64,000 bases of DNA from Cognatundibacterium oligocarboniphilum (GTDB lineage: Bacteria; Pseudomonadota; Gammaproteobacteria; Burkholderiales; Burkholderiaceae_D). Positions 1 to 8,528 of the stretch are shown here, in pieces. Position 1 is the stretch's first letter. Each line of letters starts with the position of its first letter. The notes below the pieces were generated by a model. That model did not search any database. It had not been told where the DNA came from and worked only from the letters and a program-made list of their open reading frames with translations. A program made the position numbers and the translations under genes. Location of the stretch: assembly GCF_013377855.1 (NCBI RefSeq), contig NZ_JABXYJ010000002.1, positions 62,001 to 126,000 of the forward strand, read 5' to 3'.

Positions 1-1038
1 GCCTGGCGGCACTGCGTTGACCAGTTCATCAAATAATTCCTCTGCCAGGACACCCTGCTGCGCTGCCTGAGATTGCTCGTGATGGCCAAATTGTTCCTTG
101 AACCAGTTAACCATCCAGTAACCGCGAAAAATCTGTACCTCTGTGCTGTAGTAACCGGGAATGGCAGCCGGATACGGCGGAATGAACGAGGTCACCTCCA
201 GATATTTCCGGCTGGTGGTATTGATGGTGGCGGTGGTGCCATAACTGAGGCAACCGATATGCGGCTGCAGGCATCCGGCACCGATCACCTCGCAGGCGTT
301 GTCTGCCGCTGCAGCCAGCAATGGCGTCCCGACCGGTATGCCGGTTGCGGCAGCAGCATCACCGTGGATATGCCCGATCAGGCTGCCGGGCGCCACCAGT
401 TTTGGCAACGTCGATGCGCGGATTGCCAGTGCCTGCCATTTCCAGTCCAGCTTGCCAGCCCATTGCAATTTTTTATAATCAAATGGCAGATAAGCCACCT
501 GCGAACCGGTCGAGTCCGTCAATTCACCACTGAGCCGGTAATTCAGATAGCCAGACAGCAACAGCACATGCGCAGTCTTGTCCCAGATATCCGGCTGATG
601 GGCCTTGATCCAGTTCACCTCTGCCTCGCCCCTGAAATAATTGATGGTACTGGACACCCCCGCCAGCCGAAACGCTGCCAGCCACACCGGATGCACTGGC
701 GGTACAGTATCCGTACGGCGCTGATCCAGCCAGGTGATCGCGGGGCGTAACGGCTGCCCATGCTGATCCAGATTCACCACTGTGCCGCGCTGCGTAGTGA
801 TCGCCACCCCGCTGACCAGTGCCGGAGATATCTGATGGTTTATCCACAAACGCTGACATGCCGTGCATACCGCCTGCCAGTAATCTTCCGGATGATGCTC
901 CGCCCAGCCAGGATGATCCGAAAAATAGGCCTCGAGATGAACCTGGGAACGGGCCACAATATTTCCCTGCAAATCAAACAGAATTGCCCGTACACTTTGC
1001 GTGCCGTTATCAATCGAGAGGATGTATTGTCCGGACAT
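1..1038 (-). CDS. FGGY-family carbohydrate kinase (3' end cut by window)
   Basis: The minus strand is open for 346 codons from the ATG at 1038 to the window edge, so the C-terminus is missing. The protein begins MSGQYILSIDNGTQSVRAILFD, with the phosphate-1 loop (DNGTQS, about residues 10-15) of the hexokinase/actin-fold FGGY kinases; ITTQRGT and TWLDQRR follow in the expected order. A ribosome binding site AGGAG lies 4 nt before the ATG. FGGY kinases phosphorylate polyols and sugars such as glycerol or xylulose; the substrate cannot be read here. The gene lies 249 nt downstream of glpD on the same strand, so glycerol or a related triol is a reasonable guess, but specificity is inference. Confidence 0.85.
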   Translation of the reverse strand, partial: MSGQYILSIDNGTQSVRAILFDLQGNIVARSQVHLEAYFSDHPGWAEHHPEDYWQAVCTACQRLWINHQISPALVSGVAITTQRGTVVNLDQHGQPLRPAITWLDQRRTDTVPPVHPVWLAAFRLAGVSSTINYFRGEAEVNWIKAHQPDIWDKTAHVLLLSGYLNYRLSGELTDSTGSQVAYLPFDYKKLQWAGKLDWKWQALAIRASTLPKLVAPGSLIGHIHGDAAAATGIPVGTPLLAAAADNACEVIGAGCLQPHIGCLSYGTTATINTTSRKYLEVTSFIPPYPAAIPGYYSTEVQIFRGYWMVNWFKEQFGHHEQSQAAQQGVLAEELFDELVNAVPPG

Positions 1039-1287
1039 GATGCTCCTGTATCGTCAGAACTGACGCACAACCAATCTGGTGTTGCGACCTGACGTTGCGC
1101 TCCCGTCGTGCCGTATCAGGTTTGTGCTGCCCACGGCGCGCCGTCTATGAGCACGCTGTTGCGTCAGTCTTTTTGTTATTGTCGGTGATTGTCTGTAATC
1201 GTTTTAATTATTTTTTTCCTGCACTGGCCCGCGAGATAGTACTAAGTCTGCCGCCAACCATCATGCGCTTTCCACTGATCCACCGAG

Positions 1288-2907
1288 TCAGTCTGCCTCT
1301 GGCAGCGCTGGTAAATCCGGTGGCAGGGAATAATTCCTTTGCCACAACTCCTGATAAGCATGCTGTTGAGTTTCCCATTGCGTATCCCCCCAACCCAATT
1401 CAGGCTGGCAAATCCGTCGGATGCGCGGCATGTGCCCCATACCGCCTGCCGGCAACAATAAACCAAGCCGGGTACGGCGCAGCATCAGATCCTCCAGGCG
1501 CATCACCGATTCATGCCGCGCCGCCCAACGTAATTCCACCCACAGGGTATCGCTTCCGGAAATCCGCTCCAGCTCCCCATTCTGCATGCAGTCCAGAATA
1601 TATTTGGCCTGTCGGCCGTAGCGGCCTTGCAGACGTTGCCAGACAGATTCACTGACACCTTGCGCGGCAATCGGTCGTAATTCTGCCGCTGATGCGTTCC
1701 CCTGCATATTTTCCACATAACGCCAGTCTGGCAGCAGAGTTGCCACATGACGCAGCACATCCAGCGCTATCAGCCGGAAAGTAGTCAGCTTACCGCCGGC
1801 AACGCTGATTAAGCCCTGCTCCTGCCAGACGGTATGATCGCGCCCTTCCCTGGATGGGTCTACCTTACCACTACCGATTACCGGACGCACCCCGGCATAC
1901 GTCGAGATAATATCCCCGGTGCCGATTTGAAGCGCCGGAAACTGCCATTGCAACGCCTCCATTAGATACAGCACTTCGTCTTTGGTAATCGATGCCTCCT
2001 GCTGTAAATCCTCACAGTGATCGACATCCGTGGTACCGACCAGTGTCGCGCCTTCCCACGGGAACATGAATACCGGTCTACCATCGCGCGGATGCATGAG
2101 ACTGACCGCTTGCGCCACCGGCAGCCGCCATGACGGAAAGACCAGATGGCTGCCGCGCAGAGGGCGGATATGTTTATCAGCAGCCGGAAGCCGCAAACGG
2201 TCAGCCCAGACGCCGGTTGCATTCACCACTGCCCTTGCCTGAATCCGGTAACTCTTTCCGTCGAGCGTGTCTTTCAGCAACGCGCCGCTGGCTTGCTGAC
2301 CGGTATAGCAGATTTCCTCTACCGCGAGATAATTCATCGTACAGGCTCCGGCTTCACGGGCTTCCTGCAACACCCGCAGCACCAGCCTTGCATCATCGGT
2401 CTTTGCATCGTCATAGCACAGACCGCCTTTTAATTGATCTCTGCCTATCCCCGGCACCAGCATCAGAAATTCACTGGCTGGATAATAGTGCCGCCCGCGC
2501 TGCCCCGCCATGCGATCATACAGCGCCAGCCCCAGCGAAAACAGCCAGCGCCCGGGCTTCCGGCCTGCATAATCAGCAAAAGCAAAACTCTGCATTTCAA
2601 CCAGTCCCGGCATGTCATGCAGTAGACGCTGCCGCTCCTGCACCGCGTCACGCGTCAATGACCATTTGCCTTCGCTCAGATAACGCAGGCCGCCGTGCAC
2701 CAGTTTAGAAGAACGACTGGAAGTGCCCCAGGCAAAATCACGCTGTTCCACCAGCAATACTTTCAACCCGCGACGTGCCGCTTCCAGGCAGATTCCGGCT
2801 CCGGTAATACCGCCGCCAATCACCAGCATATCCCACTGTGATTCCGGTGTCGTCAGGCTGCTGCCCAGCACAGCCTGCCGTCTTGCCTGCCAATGATCTG
2901 GATTCAT
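1288..2907 (-). CDS. glpD: FAD-dependent glycerol-3-phosphate dehydrogenase GlpD
   Basis: A 539-residue protein. The N-terminal dinucleotide-binding motif VIGGGITGAG (residues 29-38) is followed by the GlpD signature WGTSSRSSKLVHGGLRYL, which binds FAD and substrate. GlpD proteins oxidise glycerol-3-phosphate to dihydroxyacetone phosphate at the inner membrane and pass electrons to quinone. Length is normal for the family (about 500-540). Its ATG overlaps the stop of the upstream flavoprotein gene (ATGA at 2904-2907), so the two are translationally coupled; the FGGY kinase follows. Because its partner is AGPS-like rather than GlpF/GlpK, the physiological substrate pool may differ from plain glycerol catabolism (inference). 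Confidence 0.93.
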   Translation of the reverse strand: MNPDHWQARRQAVLGSSLTTPESQWDMLVIGGGITGAGICLEAARRGLKVLLVEQRDFAWGTSSRSSKLVHGGLRYLSEGKWSLTRDAVQERQRLLHDMPGLVEMQSFAFADYAGRKPGRWLFSLGLALYDRMAGQRGRHYYPASEFLMLVPGIGRDQLKGGLCYDDAKTDDARLVLRVLQEAREAGACTMNYLAVEEICYTGQQASGALLKDTLDGKSYRIQARAVVNATGVWADRLRLPAADKHIRPLRGSHLVFPSWRLPVAQAVSLMHPRDGRPVFMFPWEGATLVGTTDVDHCEDLQQEASITKDEVLYLMEALQWQFPALQIGTGDIISTYAGVRPVIGSGKVDPSREGRDHTVWQEQGLISVAGGKLTTFRLIALDVLRHVATLLPDWRYVENMQGNASAAELRPIAAQGVSESVWQRLQGRYGRQAKYILDCMQNGELERISGSDTLWVELRWAARHESVMRLEDLMLRRTRLGLLLPAGGMGHMPRIRRICQPELGWGDTQWETQQHAYQELWQRNYSLPPDLPALPEAD

Positions 2908-4523
2908 ACGATAACTCCGTCGGAAACGGGGGCAGTCAGCAATTTACCCGGGTTCATCAGTCCCTGCGGATCAACTGTCGAAAATACCTGACGTAACGCC
3001 GCCATTCCTGCCGCGCCCTTTTCTGCCTGCAGATAAGGCGCATGATCGCTGCCGACTCCATGCTGATGGCTGATGGTTCCGCCATGCATGACGATCGTTT
3101 GCGAAACGGCATGCTTCATTTTTTTCCAGCGCGCCAGATCGGTTGCATAATCGCCGCTCAACCGGAACACAAATGTGGTGTAAACGCTGGCACCTTGCGC
3201 ATACAAATGCGACAAATGGGTATAGGCGTGAATCCGTTCATCGTCCTCTGCCAGCGCATCAGTCGCGGCCTGTTCAACCGCCTGTATCATTTGTTTGACG
3301 GCAGTCCAGTTACAAGCTGTTTCCACGGTATCGATGGCGTACCCATGCTGCCAGAGCGTATTGCGCAGATAAACATTCTGAAATCGCCCCTGCTTCCATT
3401 TCTTACCCATGTATTGACCAACCGTCACGCCGCCTTGCTCACGCACCAGCTTCATTGCCCGGCGCACTGTCTGCCGGACTGTGGCACGATTTCCACTGGC
3501 ACCCAGCAACAACAGGCATTTCTGCTGACCGCAGCCGCGCCAGCGCAGGTATTTCTCCAGCCAGCCAATCAGACCCGCATGACCAGCCAGTGCCAGACTG
3601 GTCGTGGTTTCCAGCGGATTTGACAGACGCAACATCGACAGCGGGAATTTTTCCTGCACCATGCTCCGGACCGCAACCTGAGCAGAATCCCAATCCGGAA
3701 AAAACACACCGTGAAACTCTTCGCATTCCGGCAGGCGACTGACCCGTATAGTCGCTTCCGTCAACAGACCTAAGCGTCCTTCCGATCCCAACACCAGTTC
3801 TCGCAAGTCAGGACCCGCCGCCGAGGCAGGAAAAGCAGGCAGGTACCAGCTTCCCGCCGGTGTTTCCAGACGGCCCCCGGCAAATAACTGCTCAATCCGG
3901 CCATAACGCAAAGACTGTTGCCCCGATGAGCGGGTCACCACCCAGCCGCCTAGTGTGGAATATTCAAACGATTGCGGAAAATGCCCGAGCGTATAACCCT
4001 GGGCACGCAATTGCGCTTCCAGGTCTGGCCCGAACACACCGGCCTCGAACGTCGCTAATTGCGACTCCCGTTCCAGATGCAGCATACGCCGCATACGCCG
4101 GATACTGATGCTCAATACCGGCTGCGTTGCAGCCGGTACCGTCAGATGTCCCGCCACACTGGTCCCGCCTCCATAGGGAATCACGATCACCTGATGACGA
4201 GTCGCATAACTGAGCAGCTCCCTGACCTGTTCTGCGTTTTCCGGAAACGCGACCCCATCCGGCACCCGTTCAATACGTCCGTAACGCAGCTGCAGCCAAT
4301 CCGGCAGACTCTGCCCCAGACTATGACGAATCCGCTCTGCCGGATCGGTGCTGATCAGGTCGTGCGGTGCCAGACGACTGTCCGGAACCCGGCGACAGAC
4401 TTGCTGTAAATCCGCATCCGGCACCGGCTTTCCCTCACCAATTTGTTCTGCAAGAAAAAACAAGGCTTCCGGACTCAGTTTCTGCTCCACAGAATCATCC
4501 CCCCAACCATTCCAGCGCCGCAT
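2904..4523 (-). CDS. Alkylglycerone-phosphate-synthase-like FAD-binding oxidase
   Basis: A 539-residue protein if started at the ATG at 4523, preceded by AAGGAG; the frame stays open further upstream but without a comparable start site. It has a PCMH-type FAD domain with IPYGGGTSV (about 115-123), EAGVFGPDLE, the block STLGGWVVTRSSG followed by YGRIEQL, then LGSEGRLGLLTEATI, and a C-terminal HGGTISHQHGVG (His-x-His near residues 486-488). This order matches alkylglycerone-phosphate synthases (ether-lipid enzymes), where a His-rich loop at the same place is catalytic; glycolate-oxidase-like flavoproteins are the alternative. First gene of the operon with glpD and the FGGY kinase. Whether it makes or breaks an ether bond, or oxidises a 2-hydroxyacid, cannot be told from sequence. 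Confidence 0.8.
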   Translation of the reverse strand: MRRWNGWGDDSVEQKLSPEALFFLAEQIGEGKPVPDADLQQVCRRVPDSRLAPHDLISTDPAERIRHSLGQSLPDWLQLRYGRIERVPDGVAFPENAEQVRELLSYATRHQVIVIPYGGGTSVAGHLTVPAATQPVLSISIRRMRRMLHLERESQLATFEAGVFGPDLEAQLRAQGYTLGHFPQSFEYSTLGGWVVTRSSGQQSLRYGRIEQLFAGGRLETPAGSWYLPAFPASAAGPDLRELVLGSEGRLGLLTEATIRVSRLPECEEFHGVFFPDWDSAQVAVRSMVQEKFPLSMLRLSNPLETTTSLALAGHAGLIGWLEKYLRWRGCGQQKCLLLLGASGNRATVRQTVRRAMKLVREQGGVTVGQYMGKKWKQGRFQNVYLRNTLWQHGYAIDTVETACNWTAVKQMIQAVEQAATDALAEDDERIHAYTHLSHLYAQGASVYTTFVFRLSGDYATDLARWKKMKHAVSQTIVMHGGTISHQHGVGSDHAPYLQAEKGAAGMAALRQVFSTVDPQGLMNPGKLLTAPVSDGVIV

Positions 4524-4647
4524 ACCCTCTCCTTTGAATGCACATCGGGAACCATCCCGGCATAACTCTCTTGTTATACTTGCCGCCAAGATTAAAAAAA
4601 TTGCCGGATTTTGTATTGTGTTTTCATGACAGGAAAATTGCTGAAAC

Positions 4648-5694
4648 ATGCCACTGCCATCTATCCCGACAGCACCCGCCCGATCTGAGGGGCGTGTTGC
4701 CATTGCTTATGTGCAGCCAATCCTGGAATTGCTGCATGAGCGCAGTTGCGACCTGGCGGCACTTGCCGGGATGGCTGGTTTGCCGGGCAACTGGCTTGAT
4801 ACCGCACCGGACAGCATCAGCACCGGCACTTATCTGCGCCTGCTCGACAGCGGAGCAGCGCTTTGCAACGATCCACACTTTGGCTTGCATGCAGGGGAAC
4901 GCTTCCGGCTGGGAACCTATAATGTGTACGGCATGATTCTGATGTGCTGCAAAAATTTCGGACAGGCATTTCAGCAAACCATGCGTTACGAAGGGCTCGC
5001 GCATGATCTGGGGCGTTCATCGCTGGATATCCGCGGTGAGATTGCCCAATACCAGTGGCACAGCCATTTTCCGGATGCCTCCCGCCATCTGGTGGAAAGT
5101 GTGTTTGCCGGAATACGCGTGTTCGGTCAGTGGTTTGCAGGCACGGACCTGCCGCCTGTTCCTGTGTATTTTTCCCATGCGGCACCCGACGACCTGAGTG
5201 AGCATCATCGTTTGTTTGGTGAGTTGGTCTATTTCGATGCCCCGATGAATCATGCCAGCCTGCCATCGGACCTGTTAAGCTGGCCCGTACCCAATGCCGA
5301 TGCCAGCATGTACCCTGTCTTGCAACAGCATGCAGAATTGCTGTTGCTGCAAAAACAGCAGGCAGCGCAAAGAGAGGACATCGTCAGCCAGGTACGTTCG
5401 GTCATCCTGCGTCATCTGGCGCAGGATCAGGCGAGATTGGCAGATATTGCCGTGGAACTGAATATGAGCCAGCGTACCCTGCAGCGCAAACTGACCCAGG
5501 CTGGCATCCCTTATCAACAACTACTGGATCAGACCCGTCAGTCGCTGGCTGAAAATTATCTGCGCCAGCACCATCTGAGCCTGGCCGAAATTGCTTTTTT
5601 GCTGGGTTATCAGGAACAAAGTGCTTTTCAACACGCATTTCGCGAATGGACGGGCGTTACCCCCAGAGCCTTTCGCAGTAAACCAGACAAATAA
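4648..5694 (+). CDS. AraC-family transcriptional regulator
   Basis: A 348-residue protein with an N-terminal ligand-sensing domain of the arabinose-binding AraC type (roughly residues 25-210) and two C-terminal helix-turn-helix motifs: one around ADIAVELNMSQRTLQRKL and one around LAEIAFLLGYQEQSAFQHAF, ending in the family signature FREWTGVTPRAFR. It is divergent from the AGPS-like/glpD/FGGY operon with about 124 nt between the two starts, the usual layout for a local activator. The inducer is unknown; members of this subfamily often respond to hydrophobic or lipid-related compounds, which would fit an ether-lipid or glycerolipid operon (inference). Confidence 0.88.
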   Translation: MPLPSIPTAPARSEGRVAIAYVQPILELLHERSCDLAALAGMAGLPGNWLDTAPDSISTGTYLRLLDSGAALCNDPHFGLHAGERFRLGTYNVYGMILMCCKNFGQAFQQTMRYEGLAHDLGRSSLDIRGEIAQYQWHSHFPDASRHLVESVFAGIRVFGQWFAGTDLPPVPVYFSHAAPDDLSEHHRLFGELVYFDAPMNHASLPSDLLSWPVPNADASMYPVLQQHAELLLLQKQQAAQREDIVSQVRSVILRHLAQDQARLADIAVELNMSQRTLQRKLTQAGIPYQQLLDQTRQSLAENYLRQHHLSLAEIAFLLGYQEQSAFQHAFREWTGVTPRAFRSKPDK

Positions 5695-5750
5695 ACGCAG
5701 GTGCTCAAAGACCTGTACCTCTGTCTTTCCCGATACCACATCACAAAAAA

Positions 5751-5783
5751 ATACGGAGCAAGGACAATTGCCTTGCTCCGTAT
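5751..5783 (-). terminator. Rho-independent terminator of manC
   Basis: A perfect 13-bp inverted repeat (ATACGGAGCAAGG and its complement) with a 7-nt loop lies between the convergent AraC-type gene and manC. On the minus strand it is followed by a run of seven T, so it mainly stops manC transcripts; on the plus strand no T-run follows. Confidence 0.85.
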
Positions 5784-5925
5784 CGTTAATTCAGGACGGT
5801 GGTCAGTCCGCGTTAGCAGACCCGACTCACCTCACTGCCGTCATACATATCGGTTGTATGTACAGCAGCTGGGATAGATCATATCAAACGATCATGACGC
5901 CGCAATGACATACATCAACCGGCGA

Positions 5926-7374
5926 TTATTTTTTTGTCCTGCCATAAAAATCATCAAAGCGCACAATATCGTCTTCGCCAAGATAACTGCCCGACTGTAC
6001 TTCAATGATTTCCAGCGGGATGGTTCCCGGATTAGCGAGTCTGTGCATTTCTCCGAGCGGGATATAGGTTGACTGGTTTTCAGTCACCAGACTGACCTTG
6101 TCACCGCAAGTGACTTCTGCCGTACCGCGCACGACGATCCAGTGTTCCGCACGGTGATGGTGTTTCTGCAGACTCAGGCTGGCACCCGGCTTGACCTGAA
6201 TACGCTTGACCTTGAAACGCTCTTCTTCATCAATGCTGTCATACCACCCCCATGGACGATGCACTTTCCGGTGCAACGTATGCTCGGTTCTTTTCTGCTC
6301 CCCAAGCATGGATACAATCGCTTTCACATCCTGACTCCGGCTGCGGTCTGCCACCAGTACGGCATCCGGCGTTTCAATCACAATAAGATTACTGACGCCA
6401 ACCGTGCTGACCAGTCTGCCGGAAGAATAAATCAGACTATTTCCGGTATCCGTCTGCAACACGTCGCCGTGGCAGACATTCCCTTGCGCATCCTGGTTCC
6501 CGGTCTGCCAGACCGCATCCCAGGCTCCCAGGTCATTCCAGCCAGCATTCAGGGGAATCATGCGAATTGGTAACGCAGACACAGGACACTGCTCCATGAC
6601 CGCATAGTCAATCGACTCGGCAGGAATCTGCCGGAAAGCTGCCTCTGCCGGCCGTATGAACTGCGCATCGGTACTGCGCTCCTGCCAGGAAATCTGCGTT
6701 GTCTCAGCAATATCCGGACGGAATTGCTGCAATGCCTTCAGCCAGGTACTGGCACGCAAGATAAACATGCCGCTGTTCCAGACATATTCACCGCTGTCGA
6801 GATAATGCCGGGCAGTGATTACATCCGGTTTTTCGGCAAACTGCCTGACCGTGTATTCACCGTACAAGCCAGCCGCGCCATCGTGCCGGATATACCCGTA
6901 GCCAGTTTCCGGCCTGTCAGGCGTGACTCCCAGAATGACGATATCTCCCGATTGAGCCACCCGCACACTCTGCCGCAGCGCTTCCCTGAAAGCATCCGGA
7001 TCACCGACCGTCTGATCTGCCGGCGTAACAACCAGTACCGGATCGTCCCCCTCCGCCATCGATGCCAGTGCCGCCAGCGTCAGTGCCGGAGCGGTGTTTT
7101 TTCCAACAGGTTCCAACAGCAAGCTGGCAGATACATTCTTCAATTCACGCAGCTGATCGAGCGCCAGAAAACGATGTTCTTCATTGGTCACAATCAGCGT
7201 CTGTCCAATCTGCACATCCTGTGCAGCAATATCATTCACTCGCTGCACCGCTTGCTGGAACAGGCTGTCTTTTCCGGATAACACCAGAAACTGCTTAGGA
7301 AATCCACCCCGGGATAAAGGCCACAGACGGGTACCAGAACCGCCGCAAAGAACAACCGGAACAACTTTAATCAT
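5926..7374 (-). CDS. manC: Mannose-1-phosphate guanylyltransferase / mannose-6-phosphate isomerase
   Basis: A 482-residue bifunctional type II enzyme. The N-terminal nucleotidyltransferase signature LCGGSGTRLWPLSR (about 9-22) with FPKQF binds GTP and sugar phosphate. The C-terminal cupin carries RPWGWYDSI and the metal-binding HHHRAEHW. The enzyme makes GDP-mannose for exopolysaccharide or O-antigen, and the cupin half interconverts fructose-6-P and mannose-6-P. It sits 72 nt downstream of uppS on the same strand, so the two may be cotranscribed. No other polysaccharide genes are in the window. Symbols manC, cpsB, xanB and algA all occur for this family. Confidence 0.93.
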   Translation of the reverse strand: MIKVVPVVLCGGSGTRLWPLSRGGFPKQFLVLSGKDSLFQQAVQRVNDIAAQDVQIGQTLIVTNEEHRFLALDQLRELKNVSASLLLEPVGKNTAPALTLAALASMAEGDDPVLVVTPADQTVGDPDAFREALRQSVRVAQSGDIVILGVTPDRPETGYGYIRHDGAAGLYGEYTVRQFAEKPDVITARHYLDSGEYVWNSGMFILRASTWLKALQQFRPDIAETTQISWQERSTDAQFIRPAEAAFRQIPAESIDYAVMEQCPVSALPIRMIPLNAGWNDLGAWDAVWQTGNQDAQGNVCHGDVLQTDTGNSLIYSSGRLVSTVGVSNLIVIETPDAVLVADRSRSQDVKAIVSMLGEQKRTEHTLHRKVHRPWGWYDSIDEEERFKVKRIQVKPGASLSLQKHHHRAEHWIVVRGTAEVTCGDKVSLVTENQSTYIPLGEMHRLANPGTIPLEIIEVQSGSYLGEDDIVRFDDFYGRTKK

Positions 7375-7446
7375 TGATCAAATTCCCAATAAAATGAAAG
7401 CTGACGTTTTGTCTGAATATGAGAACAACTGACTTTTCAAATCACA

Positions 7447-8247
7447 CTACTGGCCGGCAGCCAACCCCTCTTTGACCAATTGCTCACTGGTACGACCGAA
7501 CCGGCGTTCTCTTTTCTGGTAGGAGAGGATAGCTTCATCAAGTGAATCTGTATCAAAATCCGGCCAATAGGTATCCGTGAAAAAGAACTCGGAATAGGCC
7601 ATTTGCCATAACAGAAAATTCGATATCCGTGCCTCTCCGCCAGTGCGGATCAGCATGTCCGGAGGAGGTGCATACGACATGGACAAATGTTCAGACAGGA
7701 TCTCTTCCGTAATCTCACCCGGCTGCACACCGGACCTGAGCAAGGCATTGCAGGCATTCACGATATCCCAGCGCCCACCGTAATTGGCACAGATCGTCAA
7801 CGTCAGCCGGGTGTTGGCGGCAGTTTTCTCTTCTGTATCATGAATCAGTTTTTGCAAATCCTCATCGAAGCGCCCGATATCCCCGATCACTTTGAGCCGG
7901 ATATTATTCGCACACATATTCTTGACTTCACCGACCAAAACCTTGCGGAACAGCTTCATTAACAAAGACACTTCATCCGGAGGCCTGCGCCAGTTTTCGG
8001 AGCTGAACGCAAACAGGGTCAGATACTCGACACCACGATCCACGCAAGCCTTCGCGACTTTACCAACTGCTTTGACACCTTTGGCATGTCCGGCAAAACG
8101 GGGCAAAAACCGTTTCTTAGCCCAGCGTCCGTTACCATCCATAATAATGGCGATGTGCCGGGGAATGTTTTGCCCTGCGATCACGGTGAATTCCTGTTTC
8201 TGTTTACTCATACTATTCATATTTGCATTCACTATCTGATCGATCAT
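7447..8247 (-). CDS. uppS: Isoprenyl transferase (undecaprenyl diphosphate synthase family)
   Basis: A 266-residue cis-prenyltransferase. It shows [13 protein letters not shown] with the catalytic Asp and the isopentenyl-diphosphate pocket, [14 protein letters not shown], and the C-terminal [15 protein letters not shown] and [13 protein letters not shown]. It condenses isopentenyl diphosphates with farnesyl diphosphate to give the C55 lipid carrier of cell-wall and polysaccharide synthesis. AAGG five nt before the ATG at 8247 supports this start, giving a slightly long N-terminus; starts at 8220 or 8211 are possible. The usual betaproteobacterial neighbours frr, cdsA and dxr are absent; it stands between recD and manC. 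It may be the housekeeping copy moved, or a second one dedicated to a polysaccharide. Confidence 0.92.
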   Translation of the reverse strand: MIDQIVNANMNSMSKQKQEFTVIAGQNIPRHIAIIMDGNGRWAKKRFLPRFAGHAKGVKAVGKVAKACVDRGVEYLTLFAFSSENWRRPPDEVSLLMKLFRKVLVGEVKNMCANNIRLKVIGDIGRFDEDLQKLIHDTEEKTAANTRLTLTICANYGGRWDIVNACNALLRSGVQPGEITEEILSEHLSMSYAPPPDMLIRTGGEARISNFLLWQMAYSEFFFTDTYWPDFDTDSLDEAILSYQKRERRFGRTSEQLVKEGLAAGQ

Positions 8248-8528
8248 GATTACCTTAAAGACAATGAATTAATTGATTTCTTTTCCTGATCCAATCTGCC
8301 TGAGCAAATCAGGTAAGTCGGGGAAATAATATTTCTGCGGTCCGGACAGGCAGACCAAAATCCTGTGTCCGGTGCGACTTTAGTTGCTTTGGAAGTAACT
8401 TTCAAGCCCCCTGAAATTATAAAGACTTTCAACCGGCCCCATATCAGAATCTGGACAGAATCTGCCCGATTGTCCCGCAATCCCACTCTCAAGGAGTAAG
8501 CATTCCTGATCCGGCAGAAACAAGCTTA

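Noticed and set aside
2130-2708. A 192-codon plus-strand frame, and the similar one at 1095-1655
   Set aside because: The first is antisense to glpD and the second mostly so, running over the adjacent intergenic gap; no recognisable domain and no translation start site.
8250-8492. An 80-codon minus-strand frame between recD and uppS
   Set aside because: No family resemblance; it ends at the uppS control region and its start has no convincing site. The interval also has a 7-bp CCGGACA inverted repeat (8342-8372), but without a T-run I do not call it a terminator.
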